A stretch of 64,000 bases of DNA, from contig CAWBKU010000004.1 of assembly GCA_963789535.1 (NCBI GenBank), positions 434,001-498,000 of the forward strand. The letters run 5' to 3'. A program made the position numbers and the translations under genes. Numbering within the stretch: the first letter of the stretch is position 1; the number at the start of each line of letters is the position of its first letter. The notes under the pieces are model-generated. The model saw only the letters and a program-made list of their open reading frames with translations, did not search any database and was not told the origin of the DNA. Source of the DNA: CAVXHQ01 sp963789535 (GTDB lineage: Bacteria; Pseudomonadota; Alphaproteobacteria; Rhodobacterales; Rhodobacteraceae). Positions 30,451 through 42,246 of this stretch are shown in pieces.

Positions 30451-31191
30451 TCAGGCCGGTTCCGGCACCAGGCCGGGCACCCGCGCCCGTTCGGGGCGCG
30501 ACGCCTCGGCCTTGACGGCGCGGCCCGTCGGCATGGCCACCTGTTTGCTCACCTCGACCATCAGCACCCCGCCCGCCGTCACCCAAGGCAACCGGTTGCC
30601 CATCCGCTCGAACAGACCCGCCGACTTGCGCCAGAGCCGGTGACGAGATGGCGGCTGGTAGAGGGTCGACAGGTTGCGCTCGGGGGCAAAGCGGTGCCGG
30701 GCAAGCTGCGCCTCGAGCTGGCGCAGCGAATAGGGACGGCCATAGCCGAATGGCGTGGCATCGGTGCGCGACCACAGGCCCGCCCGGTTCGGCACCACGA
30801 ACACCGCCCGCCCGCCGGGCCCGAGGACGCGCCAGCATTCGTCGAGAAGCGCACCCGGATGGTCCGAGGTCTCGAGGCCGTGCATCAGCACCAGCTTGTC
30901 GACGTGCCCCGTCTCGATCGGCCAGAGCGTATCCTCGCACAGCACCGAAACGTTGGGCTGCCCCGCAGGCCAGGGCATCACCCCCTGCGGCCCCGGCATC
31001 AGGCCGATCACCCGCCGCGATTGCGCGAGGTAGGGCCGCAGCAGCGGCACCGCGAACCCGAATCCGGCAACCGTCTGGCCCTTCGATTCGGGCCACCAGT
31101 CGACGAGCTGGTCGCGGATCACCCGCTGTGCGGCCCGGCCGAGCGCACTGCGATAGTAGAAATTGCGCAGGTCGAGGACGTCCAGGTGCAT
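30451..31191 (-). CDS. Class I SAM-dependent methyltransferase
   Basis: 246 residues with a methyltransferase type 11 domain. The SAM motif I is unusual (GQTVAGFGFAVPLLRPYL instead of the common GxGxG); later motifs are VDKLVLMHGLETSDHPGALLDECWRVLGPGGRAVFVVPNRAGLWSR. The protein is conserved next to gloB in many alphaproteobacteria, as here, where the two are divergent with 85 bp between starts. The substrate is unknown. Confidence 0.8.
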   Translation of the reverse strand: MHLDVLDLRNFYYRSALGRAAQRVIRDQLVDWWPESKGQTVAGFGFAVPLLRPYLAQSRRVIGLMPGPQGVMPWPAGQPNVSVLCEDTLWPIETGHVDKLVLMHGLETSDHPGALLDECWRVLGPGGRAVFVVPNRAGLWSRTDATPFGYGRPYSLRQLEAQLARHRFAPERNLSTLYQPPSRHRLWRKSAGLFERMGNRLPWVTAGGVLMVEVSKQVAMPTGRAVKAEASRPERARVPGLVPEPA

Positions 31192-31276
31192 TGCGGGCCG
31201 ATCGCGGGTTTGACAGGATGGGGTCAGCACGCGCCGCCCGATACCCTGAAACATAGCAACAGACGGGGACAATGCC

Positions 31277-32044
31277 ATGCCTCTCCAGATCCTGACCGTC
31301 CCGTGCCGGGCCGACAACTATGCCTTCATCCTGCACGACGCGGTGACGCGGCGCACCGCCCTGGTGGATGCGCCCGAGGTCGCACCCATCGTCGAGGTGC
31401 TGTCGGGCCATGGCTGGACGCTGTCGGACCTGCTCATCACGCACCACCACGACGACCACATCGCAGGCGTCGAGGAACTTCACCGCCTCTACGGTTGCCG
31501 GGTGATCGGCGCCCGGGCGGATCAGCACCGTCTGCCGCCGCTCGACCTTGCGGTGGACGCCACGGACGTCGAGGACGTCTGCGGCGAAGAGGTCCACATC
31601 ATCGACGTGCCGGGCCATACGGTCGGCCATATCGCGTTCTGGCTGCCCGGTGCGCAGGCCGCCTTCACCGCCGACAGCCTGATGGCGATGGGCTGCGGCC
31701 GCCTGGCCGAGGGGACGCCGGCGCAGATGTGGGACAGCCTGCAACGCCTGCGGGCCCTGCCGCCCGAAACCACGATCTGTTCGGGCCACGAATATACCGC
31801 CGCCAACATGCGTTTCGCCCTGTCCCTTGAACCTGACAACGCCGACATTATCTCCCGTTCTCACAAGATCGCCGACCTGCTCGCCGACGGGGAACATACC
31901 GTGCCCTCGCCCCTCGAACTCGAGCGGCGGACCAACCCGTTCCTGCGCGCGGACGATCCTGCCCTGCAACGGGCGATCGGCATGGAGGGGGCCGATCCCG
32001 CCGCCGTCTTCGCCGAGGTCCGCGCCCGCAAGGACCGCTTCTGA
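31277..32044 (+). CDS. gloB: Hydroxyacylglutathione hydrolase (glyoxalase II)
   Basis: Splits S-lactoylglutathione to D-lactate and glutathione in methylglyoxal detoxification. 255 residues. The binuclear metal motif THHHDDH is at about residues 55-61, followed by DVPGHTVGHIAFW, TADSLMAMGCGRLAEGTPAQMWDSL and the substrate-binding SGHEYTAANMRFA with a C-terminal RTNPFLR. The start ATG follows GGGGACA. Divergent from the methyltransferase gene; clpA lies 212 bp downstream on the same strand. Confidence 0.96.
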   Translation: MPLQILTVPCRADNYAFILHDAVTRRTALVDAPEVAPIVEVLSGHGWTLSDLLITHHHDDHIAGVEELHRLYGCRVIGARADQHRLPPLDLAVDATDVEDVCGEEVHIIDVPGHTVGHIAFWLPGAQAAFTADSLMAMGCGRLAEGTPAQMWDSLQRLRALPPETTICSGHEYTAANMRFALSLEPDNADIISRSHKIADLLADGEHTVPSPLELERRTNPFLRADDPALQRAIGMEGADPAAVFAEVRARKDRF

Positions 32045-32256
32045 CGGCCGATCCGCGCGACGGGTCGATGACCCGAACGGTCTGCCCAAAACGTGGGCTC
32101 TGTCTATGCCCGCAGGATCACACCCGATCACGACGGCAGAAAAAACGAACAAATCGCTTGAAGCGCGCGAAATAAAAACGATCTTTACTGTCATGAGGCC
32201 AAGGTCCGGTGTGGGTCAGCCCCGCTCCGGACCCCCGATCACGAGGAGCACCTAAC

Positions 32257-34585
<2,329 letters not shown>

Positions 34586-34600
34586 GCCACAAGAACGGAC

Positions 34601-34634
34601 GGCCCCGGACGCTGCGCGCCTCCGGGGCCCTTTT
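34601..34634 (+). terminator. Terminator after clpA
   Basis: Nine-bp stem GGCCCCGGA / TCCGGGGCC with an 11-base loop followed by CTTTTG, 15 bases after the clpA stop. Confidence 0.75.
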
Positions 34635-34648
34635 GCGACCGGCCTCTG

Positions 34649-34681
34649 CTTTTTCTTGCTCCGGATACCTCCTTCCGGAGG
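34649..34681 (-). repeat. Intergenic spacer element, copy 2
   Basis: Minus-strand reading CCTCCGGAAGGAGGTATCC followed by GGAGCAAGAAAAAG, the same pattern as 19704-19738. It lies between the convergent clpA and MotB-like genes. Confidence 0.5.
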
Positions 34682-34808
34682 ACCACCCCTCTCGGCCCTG
34701 AGCACCGCCGGGCCGTCGCGCCAGGATGGGACCGCGAGCGGGGCTTCGTGCCAACCACGGGCGCCGAACGGTTGCCTTTCCGGACCCGGTGGCGGCCCAG
34801 CGGCGATT

Positions 34809-37019
34809 CTATCGTTCGGTCAGCTTCAGTTCGATCCGCCGGTTCCGCGCGCGCCCGTCGGCGGTCCCCGACGTGTCGAGCGGTTGCCATTCGCCGAATC
34901 CGTTCGCCGCAAGGCGGTTCGGCGGAATGCCCTCGGTCTCGATGAGGTAGAGGACCACCGACAGGGCGCGGGCCTGACTGAGTTCCCAGTTGTTGGCAAA
35001 CGCGCCAAGCCCCGAGAGCGGAATGTCGTCGGTATGCCCGTCGACCCGGATCACCCAATCGATGTCTTCGGGAATGTCGCGCGCAATGTCGCGCAACAGG
35101 CCCGCGACCTCGGAAATCTGCGCCCGTCCGCCGGGCGAAAGGTCCGCGCTGCCCGACGGAAACAGCACCTCGGAGGAGAACACGAAGCGGTCGCCATCGA
35201 TACTGATCCCGTCGAGACGGTCGACGATATCGCGCAGCCGCCCGAAGAATTCGGACCGATAGCGTTCCAGATCCTGCGCCTCTGCCGCCAGCCGCGCTGC
35301 CTCCTCTTCGAGACGGGCGCGTTCCACGGCCTCCAGTTCCTGACGCCGCTGCGCCTCGGCGGCGACGCGGGCAAGGGCCGTGTTCAATTGCGAGACGAGC
35401 GAGGTGATCTGCACCTGCGCATCCACATCGGCGGCATCGGCCAGCTCGAGCAGGCCCTGCAACCGCCCGATATCGCTCCGCAACGCCGCGACCTGTTGCC
35501 GCAGCGCCTGCGTCTCGCGCTGGCTATCGGCAGAGAGCGCCTCTTCCTCGGCCAGTTGCGCGTTGGCCGCGGCCAGCAGCGCCGCCTGCACCGCCTGCGC
35601 CGATACCGCGTCGTCGCGGGCGACCTCGGCGGCGAGGCTCGCGGCCAGCGCCTCGGAGAGTTGCGCCTCGAGGTCCGCGCGCTCCCGTTCGGTCTCGGTC
35701 CGGGTCGTCGAGAGCGATGCCACCTCCGCCTCGAGCGTCTGCGCCCGCAACAACGCCGTCCGCAACGCCGCTTCTGCCTCGCGCCGCGCCGCTTCTTCCT
35801 CCTCGGCGGTGGCCGATGCGGCGGCGAGTTCCGTCGCCTGCGCCTGCTGTGCCAGCACGGCAGCGGCGAGCCGCGCCTGAAGATCGGAAGCCGCGACCTC
35901 GCTCTCTGCGAGTGCCGCATCGAGGGCGGCCTGCACCGCCACGAGATCGGTCTCGGCGCCCGCGCGCGCGGCCAGCGCCGCGGCGAGTTCCGCCGTAAGC
36001 GTGTCCGCCCGCTCTGTGGCCGCGTCGAGGTCCGCGCGGGCCTGCGCCAGATCGGCCTCGGTCGTGGATTGCAGGCCCAGCGCGGCGAGCAGGCGGGCGT
36101 CGAGGTTTTCACCCTCGCTCAGCGAGCGGGTCAGCGCGTTCTCCGCCGCCTGCCGCGCCAGCAGTGCCTCGGCCAGGGCCCGGTCGAGGTCGGCGCGCGC
36201 CGCGTTCGCCGCGGCCAGCAGGGTCAGCGTCGCCTCCGCCGCCCGCCGCTCCTCCTCGAGGCGCAGGGTCATCGCACTCAGTTCCGCATCCGCCTCACCC
36301 AACCGCGCCTGCAACGCCGCCGCCGCAGCGGCATCGGCAAGGCGGGCCGCCTCGGCGGCGCCGAGGTCTTCGGCGCGCTGCGTCTGCAGGGCCGCGACGG
36401 CCTCGGTCTCGCTTGCCAGATCGGCGCGCAGTTCGGCCACCAGCGCCTCCAGCGCCTCGGCCCGCGCCGCCGCGAGCCGGGCCGCCGCCGTGCCATCGTC
36501 GATCTCCGCGCGCGCCTGCGCCAGCGCCAGCGTCATCGCGTCCGCCTCGGTAAGCGCCTCTGCCTGCGCCGCCTCGAGGTCGGCGACGGTCGCGCGCAGC
36601 GCCTCGCCATCCGCGAGGAGCGCGGCAACCCGCGCCTCGAACCCTGTGATCCGCTCTTCTGCCGCCGACAGGGCGGCAGCGAATGTATCCCGTTCGGCGC
36701 CCAGTACGGCAAGGGCAGCGGCCTGTGCCTCTGCCGCCTCTCCGGCCGCTTCCAGTGTCGCGGTCAGGTCGTTCACGGTCGTCTCAAGGCCGGCACTACG
36801 ATCCTGTTCCAGGCCGAGCGCGGCGGCCAGTGCCGTGACTTCGGACGCGAGTTCGTCGAGTTCGCTGGCCTGCCCGGTGATCGTGTCGCGCAGCACGAAC
36901 TGCACCACGGTAAAGATCGTGAGGACGAACATCAGCACCAGCAAGAGGCCGGTCATCGCATCGACGAACCCCGGCCAGATCGAGGCGTTGAACCGGTTGC
37001 CGGAGCGGCGCAGCGCCAT
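34809..37019 (-). CDS. MotB/OmpA-like protein with a very long coiled coil
   Basis: 736 residues in three parts: an N-terminal membrane helix (about 13-42, WPGFVDAMTGLLLVLMF) with an Asp placed like the proton-binding Asp of MotB; an Ala/Glu/Leu-rich heptad region from about 50 to 595; and a C-terminal OmpA peptidoglycan-binding domain (FPSGSADLSPGGRAQISEV, RVDGHTDDIPLSG, NWELSQARALSVVLYL, ANGFGEWQP, RARNRRIELKL). It follows the MotA-like gene with one base between stop and start, so they form a pair. The architecture suggests an ion-driven, wall-anchored motor or tether of unknown task. Flagellar genes are absent here. Confidence 0.85.
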   Translation of the reverse strand: MALRRSGNRFNASIWPGFVDAMTGLLLVLMFVLTIFTVVQFVLRDTITGQASELDELASEVTALAAALGLEQDRSAGLETTVNDLTATLEAAGEAAEAQAAALAVLGAERDTFAAALSAAEERITGFEARVAALLADGEALRATVADLEAAQAEALTEADAMTLALAQARAEIDDGTAAARLAAARAEALEALVAELRADLASETEAVAALQTQRAEDLGAAEAARLADAAAAAALQARLGEADAELSAMTLRLEEERRAAEATLTLLAAANAARADLDRALAEALLARQAAENALTRSLSEGENLDARLLAALGLQSTTEADLAQARADLDAATERADTLTAELAAALAARAGAETDLVAVQAALDAALAESEVAASDLQARLAAAVLAQQAQATELAAASATAEEEEAARREAEAALRTALLRAQTLEAEVASLSTTRTETERERADLEAQLSEALAASLAAEVARDDAVSAQAVQAALLAAANAQLAEEEALSADSQRETQALRQQVAALRSDIGRLQGLLELADAADVDAQVQITSLVSQLNTALARVAAEAQRRQELEAVERARLEEEAARLAAEAQDLERYRSEFFGRLRDIVDRLDGISIDGDRFVFSSEVLFPSGSADLSPGGRAQISEVAGLLRDIARDIPEDIDWVIRVDGHTDDIPLSGLGAFANNWELSQARALSVVLYLIETEGIPPNRLAANGFGEWQPLDTSGTADGRARNRRIELKLTER

Positions 37020-37020
37020 G

Positions 37021-38199
37021 TCAGCCCTCCTGCGCGGTGCGCGCGGGCCGCGTCGGCTGCATCTGCCGCAGCGCCCGGGTCAGGGCCGCGAGGTCGGTGC
37101 GCAGTTCGGTCATGGTTTCCTGCCGTCCGGCGCTGATCTCTTCCAACAGGCGCAGCATCTGCACGTCGATCGAGCGCAGGCGCATCCGGCTCTCGGGGTC
37201 CATGCCCTCGCCCGCCTCGCCCATCCGCGCGAGCAGCTTCTCCTGCCCCTCGGCGACGCGCAGCAGGGCCGCGTTGGCGTCCGCCGTCTCCATCCGGTCG
37301 GCGAGCCGCGCCATCACCGAGGCCAGATCGCCCAGCCGCCCGTCCGCCTCGGAGCGCGCGATGTCCGATTGCGTGAACATCAGTTGCAGCGATTCCATCT
37401 GCTCGGCGAGGTTGTCCACGACCCCCGCCATGATCGCCGTTTCCGGCCCGACGCCCTCGTCGCCGGTCGCATAGCCGACGCGGGTGATGGTCGACAGCCA
37501 TTCCTCGAGTTCGCGGTAGAACCGGTTCTGGCCGTGCGTCGCAAAGAGTTCGAGGAGGCCCACGACGAGGCTGCCGGCAAGACCGAGGAGCGAGGACGAG
37601 AACGCAGTGCCCATGCCGCCGAGTTGTGCCTCGAGGCCGATCTGAAGCCGGGTAAAGACCTCGGTACCGCTTTCGCCCTCGGCGGGGTTCAGGCCGCGGA
37701 TCGTCTCGACGAGGGCGGGCACGGTGGTGGCAAGGCCATAGAACGTGCCGAGAAGGCCGAGGAAGATCAGCACGTTGCCAAGATACCGCGTGATCTCGCG
37801 GTCTTCGTCGATGCGTTGCGCCACCGAATCGAGGATCGAGCGCGACGAGGATGCCGAGAGCTGCATCCGCGCCCCGCGCGAGCGCAGCAGCGTCGCCAGC
37901 GGCGCCAGAAGGCCCGGCACCTTGACGATCTCCTGACCTTTCACCTGCCCGGCGAAATCCTCGATCCACTGGACCGATCGCATCAGTTGCACCACCTGCC
38001 GGAAACACGACAGGATACCGAGGACGAAGACCGTGAGGATCACGCCGTTCAGCCAGACGTTGGCCTGAACGATGCTCCAGATCGTGGCCCATCCAAGCCA
38101 GACGCCGGTGCCGACGACGATCAGGACCACCAGCATCGAGGTAAGCTGACGGAACGGCTGGGTGAACTGCGCGCGGGCCCCGGGATTCTTCATGTCCAT
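37021..38199 (-). CDS. MotA/TolQ/ExbB-like membrane protein
   Basis: 392 residues with four membrane helices at about 18-40, 48-72, 141-165 and 204-228; the last two (LGNVLIFLGLLGTFYGLATTVPALV; GMGTAFSSSLLGLAGSLVVGLLELFATHG) carry the TolQ/ExbB/MotA proton-channel pattern. A long cytoplasmic loop separates helices 2 and 3, and the C-terminal 150 residues are helical and polar. It should form the pentameric stator around two copies of the downstream MotB-like partner. The start MDMKNPG is preceded by GAGGAAC; a second Met two codons later is possible. Confidence 0.83.
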   Translation of the reverse strand: MDMKNPGARAQFTQPFRQLTSMLVVLIVVGTGVWLGWATIWSIVQANVWLNGVILTVFVLGILSCFRQVVQLMRSVQWIEDFAGQVKGQEIVKVPGLLAPLATLLRSRGARMQLSASSSRSILDSVAQRIDEDREITRYLGNVLIFLGLLGTFYGLATTVPALVETIRGLNPAEGESGTEVFTRLQIGLEAQLGGMGTAFSSSLLGLAGSLVVGLLELFATHGQNRFYRELEEWLSTITRVGYATGDEGVGPETAIMAGVVDNLAEQMESLQLMFTQSDIARSEADGRLGDLASVMARLADRMETADANAALLRVAEGQEKLLARMGEAGEGMDPESRMRLRSIDVQMLRLLEEISAGRQETMTELRTDLAALTRALRQMQPTRPARTAQEG

Positions 38200-38377
38200 T
38201 GCGGACAGGTTCCTCTTTTCATTTCCGACCTTGATAGGCGCTGCACCGGCAAAACCCAAATCAATTTCTGGTCGTCGGGCGATGCCCCCTGGCCCGCCCG
38301 TCGCACCGCAGCCCCCCGCCTTGCGCGCCCGGCGCTGCCCGCCTAGACCAAGGCAGCCCCTGCCCCGGACCCCCCCG

Positions 38378-39001
38378 ATGCCCGATGCCGCCTCCCCCGC
38401 CGTTCCGGACCGCGCCACCCGGCGCGCGGCACAATGGCGCGATGTCGGCTTTCTGCGTCACCTGTGGCGCAACGAGGCAGAGATCGCGCCGGGGGTCTGG
38501 CGCGCCAACCACCCCGGACCCCGCCGCCTTGCCCGCTATGCCGCGCGCGGCATCCGCACCGTCCTGAGCCTTCGGGGCGACCGCAACGGTGCGCCGCAGC
38601 GGGTCGAGGCCGCGGCCTGCGTCGCCCTGGGGATCGACTTGCACATTCTCGATATGAACGCCCGTCGTGCGCCCTCACGTGCCGCTCTTCTTTCCCTTTT
38701 CGAACATTTCGACATGCTCCCGCGCCCTTTCCTCATGCACTGCAAATCCGGCGCCGACCGCACCGGCCTCGCCGCGGCCCTCTATCTGCTCGACACCGGC
38801 GCCGACCTCGCGACGGCAAGGCGGCAACTTTCCCTGCGGTTCCTGCACATCCGCCGGTCCGAGACGGGCATGCTCGACCATATCCTCGACCTCTATGCCC
38901 CCGTCGCACCGATGCCGATCCGCGACTGGGTGGCCGGACATTATGACCCCGCACAGGCGACGGCGAGCTTTGCGCGTCTGCGCGGCAGGCCCGTTCCATG
39001 A
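38378..39001 (+). CDS. Tyrosine/dual-specificity protein phosphatase family protein
   Basis: 207 residues. The CX5R catalytic loop is MHCKSGADRTG (about residues 125-135), and an upstream LSLRGDRNGAPQR and general-acid region precede it. The protein resembles bacterial DSP-like phosphatases acting on phosphoproteins or phospholipid and lipid A phosphates; the substrate is open. Its stop overlaps the ATG of the following ABC exporter (ATGA), so both are expressed together, which hints at a lipid- or envelope-linked role. The ATG is preceded by a C-run without a clear ribosome binding site. Confidence 0.82.
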   Translation: MPDAASPAVPDRATRRAAQWRDVGFLRHLWRNEAEIAPGVWRANHPGPRRLARYAARGIRTVLSLRGDRNGAPQRVEAAACVALGIDLHILDMNARRAPSRAALLSLFEHFDMLPRPFLMHCKSGADRTGLAAALYLLDTGADLATARRQLSLRFLHIRRSETGMLDHILDLYAPVAPMPIRDWVAGHYDPAQATASFARLRGRPVP

Positions 39002-40755
39002 GCCGCGAGGGCGCCGCAGGCCCGCATCTGCGCTGGCTCTGGCGGCACTATCTGCGCCCGCATTGGCGCTGGCTGGCGCTGGCGGCGGTGTTCATGGCGA
39101 TCGAGGGCGGCAGCCTCGCGCTCTTTGCCGCCGCGACCGAGCCGATGTTCGACCGCGCCTTCGTGCAGCGCGAGGATGGCGCGCTCTGGACCGTGGGCCT
39201 TACGATCATGGCGATCTTCGTGGCCCGCTCGCTCACCTCGATGGGACAGCGCGTGGTGCTGACGCGGATCAACGAGACGACGGCGGCGCATCTGCGCGGC
39301 GACCTGCTGGGGCACCTCATGCGGCTCGACCTGGTGTTCCATCAGGCGCATCCGCCCGGCACCCTGATCGAGCGGGTGCAGGGCGACGTGGCGGCGATCA
39401 ACCGGGTCTGGTCGGCGCTCATCACCGGCCTCGGGCGCGATCTGGTGTCGGTGATCGGCCTCTTCACGGTCGCCCTGCTGATCGACTGGCGCTGGACCGC
39501 CCTCGCCCTCGCGGGCGTGCCGGTCATCGTCCTGCCGTCGCTCCTGTTGCAGGGCTATGTCCGCCGCCGGGCGCGCCAGTCGCGCGAGGTGGCCGCCGAG
39601 ATGTCGACCCGCCTCGACGAGATCTTCCACGGCATTGCCCCGATCAAGCTCAATGCCCTCGAGGCCTATCAGTCGGCCCGCTACGACCGCCTCGCCGACG
39701 CGCGGATCCGCGCCGAGGTGCGCACCGCGACCGGGCAGGCGGCGATCCCGGCGCTCATCGACATCATGACGGGCGTGGGGTTCCTCTGCGTGCTGATCTA
39801 CGGCGGCGCGCAGATCGTCGCGGGCGACAAGTCGGTGGGCGAGTTCATGTCGTTCTTTACCGCCATGGCCCTGACGTTCGAGCCGCTGCGGCGCCTTGGC
39901 AACATCTCGGGCCTGTTGCAGGCCGCGACCGCGTCGCTCGAACGGATGCGCGCGATCCTCGACACCGCGCCGACGCTGGTGTCGCCCGCGGTGCCGAAAC
40001 CCGCGCCGCGCGGCGCCCCGGTGATCGAGCTTGCCGACGTGACCCTCGCCTATGCCGACATGCCGGTCCTGCGCGGCCTCACGTTTCGTGCCGGGGCGGG
40101 GCAGACGACGGCACTGGTCGGCGCGTCGGGCGCGGGCAAGAGCACGGTCTTCGGCCTGCTCACCCGCCTGATCGACCCCGCCTCGGGCAGGGTCACGCTG
40201 GGCGGCGTCGCCACCACCGACCTCGATCTGGCCGCCCTGCGCGGCATGATCTCGACCGTGACGCAGGATGCGCTGCTCTTCGACGAGAGCCTGCGCGACA
40301 ATATCCTGCTGGGCCGCACCGACGTGACCGAGGCGCAGTTGCGCGCCGCCCTCGACGCGGCCCACGTCAGTGATTTCCTGCCGCAGCTTCCCGCCGGCCT
40401 CGACAGTCGCGCGGGCCCGCGCGGATCGGCGCTGTCAGGCGGGCAGCGACAGCGCGTCGCCATCGCGCGGGCCCTGCTGCGCGACACGCCGGTGCTGCTG
40501 CTCGACGAGGCGACGAGCGCGCTCGACACCAAATCCGAGGCCATCGTGCAGGAGGCGCTCGACCGCCTGAGCCGGGGGCGCACGACGCTGGTGATAGCGC
40601 ACAGGCTCTCGACGGTGCGCAATGCGGACCGGATCGTGGTGATGGACCGGGGTCGCGCCGTCGACACGGGCACGCACGACGAGCTGATCGCCCGGGGAGG
40701 CCTTTATGCCGACCTCCATGCCCTGCAATTCGGGCGCCCGGAGCCGGCCCCCTGA
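38998..40755 (+). CDS. ABC exporter (MsbA-like, fused membrane and ATPase domains)
   Basis: 585-residue half-transporter working as a homodimer: six membrane helices in residues about 20-310, then a nucleotide-binding domain with Walker A GASGAGKST, Q-loop VTQDALLFDE, signature LSGGQRQRVAIARALL, Walker B VLLLDEATSALD and the H-loop IAHRLSTV. Layout fits MsbA and other lipid/drug flippases. It is translationally coupled to the phosphatase gene upstream. Substrate not predictable. Confidence 0.92.
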   Translation: MSREGAAGPHLRWLWRHYLRPHWRWLALAAVFMAIEGGSLALFAAATEPMFDRAFVQREDGALWTVGLTIMAIFVARSLTSMGQRVVLTRINETTAAHLRGDLLGHLMRLDLVFHQAHPPGTLIERVQGDVAAINRVWSALITGLGRDLVSVIGLFTVALLIDWRWTALALAGVPVIVLPSLLLQGYVRRRARQSREVAAEMSTRLDEIFHGIAPIKLNALEAYQSARYDRLADARIRAEVRTATGQAAIPALIDIMTGVGFLCVLIYGGAQIVAGDKSVGEFMSFFTAMALTFEPLRRLGNISGLLQAATASLERMRAILDTAPTLVSPAVPKPAPRGAPVIELADVTLAYADMPVLRGLTFRAGAGQTTALVGASGAGKSTVFGLLTRLIDPASGRVTLGGVATTDLDLAALRGMISTVTQDALLFDESLRDNILLGRTDVTEAQLRAALDAAHVSDFLPQLPAGLDSRAGPRGSALSGGQRQRVAIARALLRDTPVLLLDEATSALDTKSEAIVQEALDRLSRGRTTLVIAHRLSTVRNADRIVVMDRGRAVDTGTHDELIARGGLYADLHALQFGRPEPAP

Positions 40756-40806
40756 CACGAGAGGTCCGCGCCCCTATGTTGGGAGAGACCCCGAAAGGCC
40801 CCGCCC

Positions 40807-41532
40807 ATGTCCAGAACCGTTCTTGCCATCACCGGCGCCGACCGCGTCGCCTTTCTTCAGGGCCTCGTCACCAACGACGTGACGCGGCCGGGCCTGACCT
40901 ATGCCGCGTTGCTGACGCCGCAGGGCAAGTATCTGGCGGATTTCTTCGTCGTCGCGCAGGACGATGCCCTGCTCGTCGATGTGGCGTCCGGTCATGCCGC
41001 GGCCCTGGCGCAGCGGCTGTCGATGTACCGCCTGCGCGCCGACGTGCAGATCGCCGAGAGCGGCATCGTCGTGGCGCGCGGCCTCGGTGCGCCGCCGCGC
41101 GGCGCCCATCCCGATCCGCGCCACCCGGCCCTTGGCTGGCGGGCCTATGGCACCGACCTCGCGGACGAGGAGACCGACCGGGACGCCCTGCGCGTGGCAC
41201 ACGTGATCCCCGAAACCGGCATCGAACTGACACCCGAGACCTATATCCTCGAGGCGGGGTTCGAGCGTCTGGGCGGCGTCGATTTCCGCAAGGGGTGCTA
41301 TGTCGGCCAGGAGGTGACGGCGCGGATGAAGCACAAGACCGAGTTGCGCAAGGGTCTGGCACAGGTGCGCGTCGACGGCCCGGCCCTGCCCGGGACGGAG
41401 ATCACCTCCGACGGCAAAGCGGTCGGAATGCTGCACACGCGCGCAGGCGATCTTGCGATCGCCTGGCTGCGGTTCGACCGGGCGGGCGGGGAGATGCGGG
41501 CGGGGCAGGCGACGGTGGCGCGGACCGGATGA
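40807..41532 (+). CDS. ygfZ: Folate-binding protein YgfZ (GcvT-like)
   Basis: 241-residue member of the YgfZ/IBA57 family, a tetrahydrofolate-dependent factor in iron-sulphur cluster assembly and repair. The signature K-G-C-Y-x-G-Q-E is present as RKGCYVGQEVTAR (Cys near residue 164), and the N-terminus FLQGLVTNDV is typical. It sits 51 bp after the ABC exporter gene. Its TGA is the first part of a palindromic repeat element that also supplies the stop of the convergent efp gene. Confidence 0.9.
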   Translation: MSRTVLAITGADRVAFLQGLVTNDVTRPGLTYAALLTPQGKYLADFFVVAQDDALLVDVASGHAAALAQRLSMYRLRADVQIAESGIVVARGLGAPPRGAHPDPRHPALGWRAYGTDLADEETDRDALRVAHVIPETGIELTPETYILEAGFERLGGVDFRKGCYVGQEVTARMKHKTELRKGLAQVRVDGPALPGTEITSDGKAVGMLHTRAGDLAIAWLRFDRAGGEMRAGQATVARTG

Positions 41533-41554
41533 TGGGCAGGTTTGCCGATCCTAC
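41532..41554. repeat. Palindromic repeat between convergent ygfZ and efp
   Basis: ATGGGCAGG followed by TTTGCCGATCCTAC; only two of 23 bases differ from the copy at 21926-21948. The efp stop TAG lies in its CCTAC end and the ygfZ TGA touches the other end, so the element exactly fills the space between the two genes. Confidence 0.75.
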
Positions 41555-42114
41555 GCGCGTTCGGAATATTCCATCGTCTCGGTGTTCACCACGATCCGCT
41601 CGTCGGTGCCGACGAAGGGCGGCACCATGACCTTGACGCCGTTGTCGAGGATCGCCGGCTTGAACGAATTCGCCGCCGTCTGACCCTTCACCACCGGCTC
41701 GGTCTCGACGATGGTGCAGATCACCTTCTGCGGCAGCGACACGCTCAGCGCCTCGTCGCCATAGTATTCGATGTGCACCGTCATGCCGTCCTGAAGGAAG
41801 GGGCGCCGCTCGCCCAGAAGGTCGGCGGGCAGTTCCATCTGGTCGAAGGTCTCGCTGTCCATGAAGGTCAGCATTCCGTCCGTCTCGAACAGGAATTGCT
41901 GGTCCTTCTGGTCCAGACGCACCTGCTCGACCTTGTCGGCCGAGCGGAACCGCTCGTTCAGCTTGGTGCCCGACCGCAGGTTGCGCAACTCGACCTGCGC
42001 GAAGGCGCCGCCCTTGCCCGGTTTCACATGGTCCACCTTGACCGCCGCCCACAGGCCGCCGTCGTGTTCCAGGATGTTGCCCGGGCGTATCTCGTTTCCG
42101 TTGATTTTCGGCAT
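41551..42114 (-). CDS. efp: Elongation factor P
   Basis: Rescues ribosomes stalled on proline stretches. 187 residues, three beta-barrel domains (KOW-like N-domain and two OB folds). The tip loop reads VKPGKGGAF with Lys34, the residue that is lysylated in species that carry EpmA. The ending SFKPAILDNGVKVMVPPFVGTDERIVVNTETMEYSERA is the conserved C-domain. ATG at 42114. Convergent with ygfZ; the upstream 228 bp are shared with the DUF6280 gene. Confidence 0.97.
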   Translation of the reverse strand: MPKINGNEIRPGNILEHDGGLWAAVKVDHVKPGKGGAFAQVELRNLRSGTKLNERFRSADKVEQVRLDQKDQQFLFETDGMLTFMDSETFDQMELPADLLGERRPFLQDGMTVHIEYYGDEALSVSLPQKVICTIVETEPVVKGQTAANSFKPAILDNGVKVMVPPFVGTDERIVVNTETMEYSERA

Positions 42115-42227
42115 GGCTCGCTTCGTGTCAAAAATGTGGCAAATGGTTGATGCGGATATGACCGGCCCTATATATCGTGTCTGCCAAGGCCACAAGGCAG
42201 CGACATTTACGATTTGTTAACGTCTAG

Positions 42228-42246
42228 CCATGCATGTGGTGCATGG
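42228..42246. promoter_or_regulatory. Inverted repeat in the efp/DUF6280 divergent gap
   Basis: CCATGCA, five bases, TGCATGG (extendable by one G-C pair each side). A second, shorter inverted repeat CTGCC...GGCAG lies just upstream at 42181-42200. Its central place between divergent promoters makes an operator possible; no known consensus is matched. Confidence 0.35.

Noticed and set aside
34809..38199. Zorya anti-phage system
   Set aside because: A ZorA/ZorB-like motor pair is present, but no ZorC, ZorD or ZorE homologue lies within several kilobases; the neighbours are clpA and a phosphatase/ABC exporter pair.
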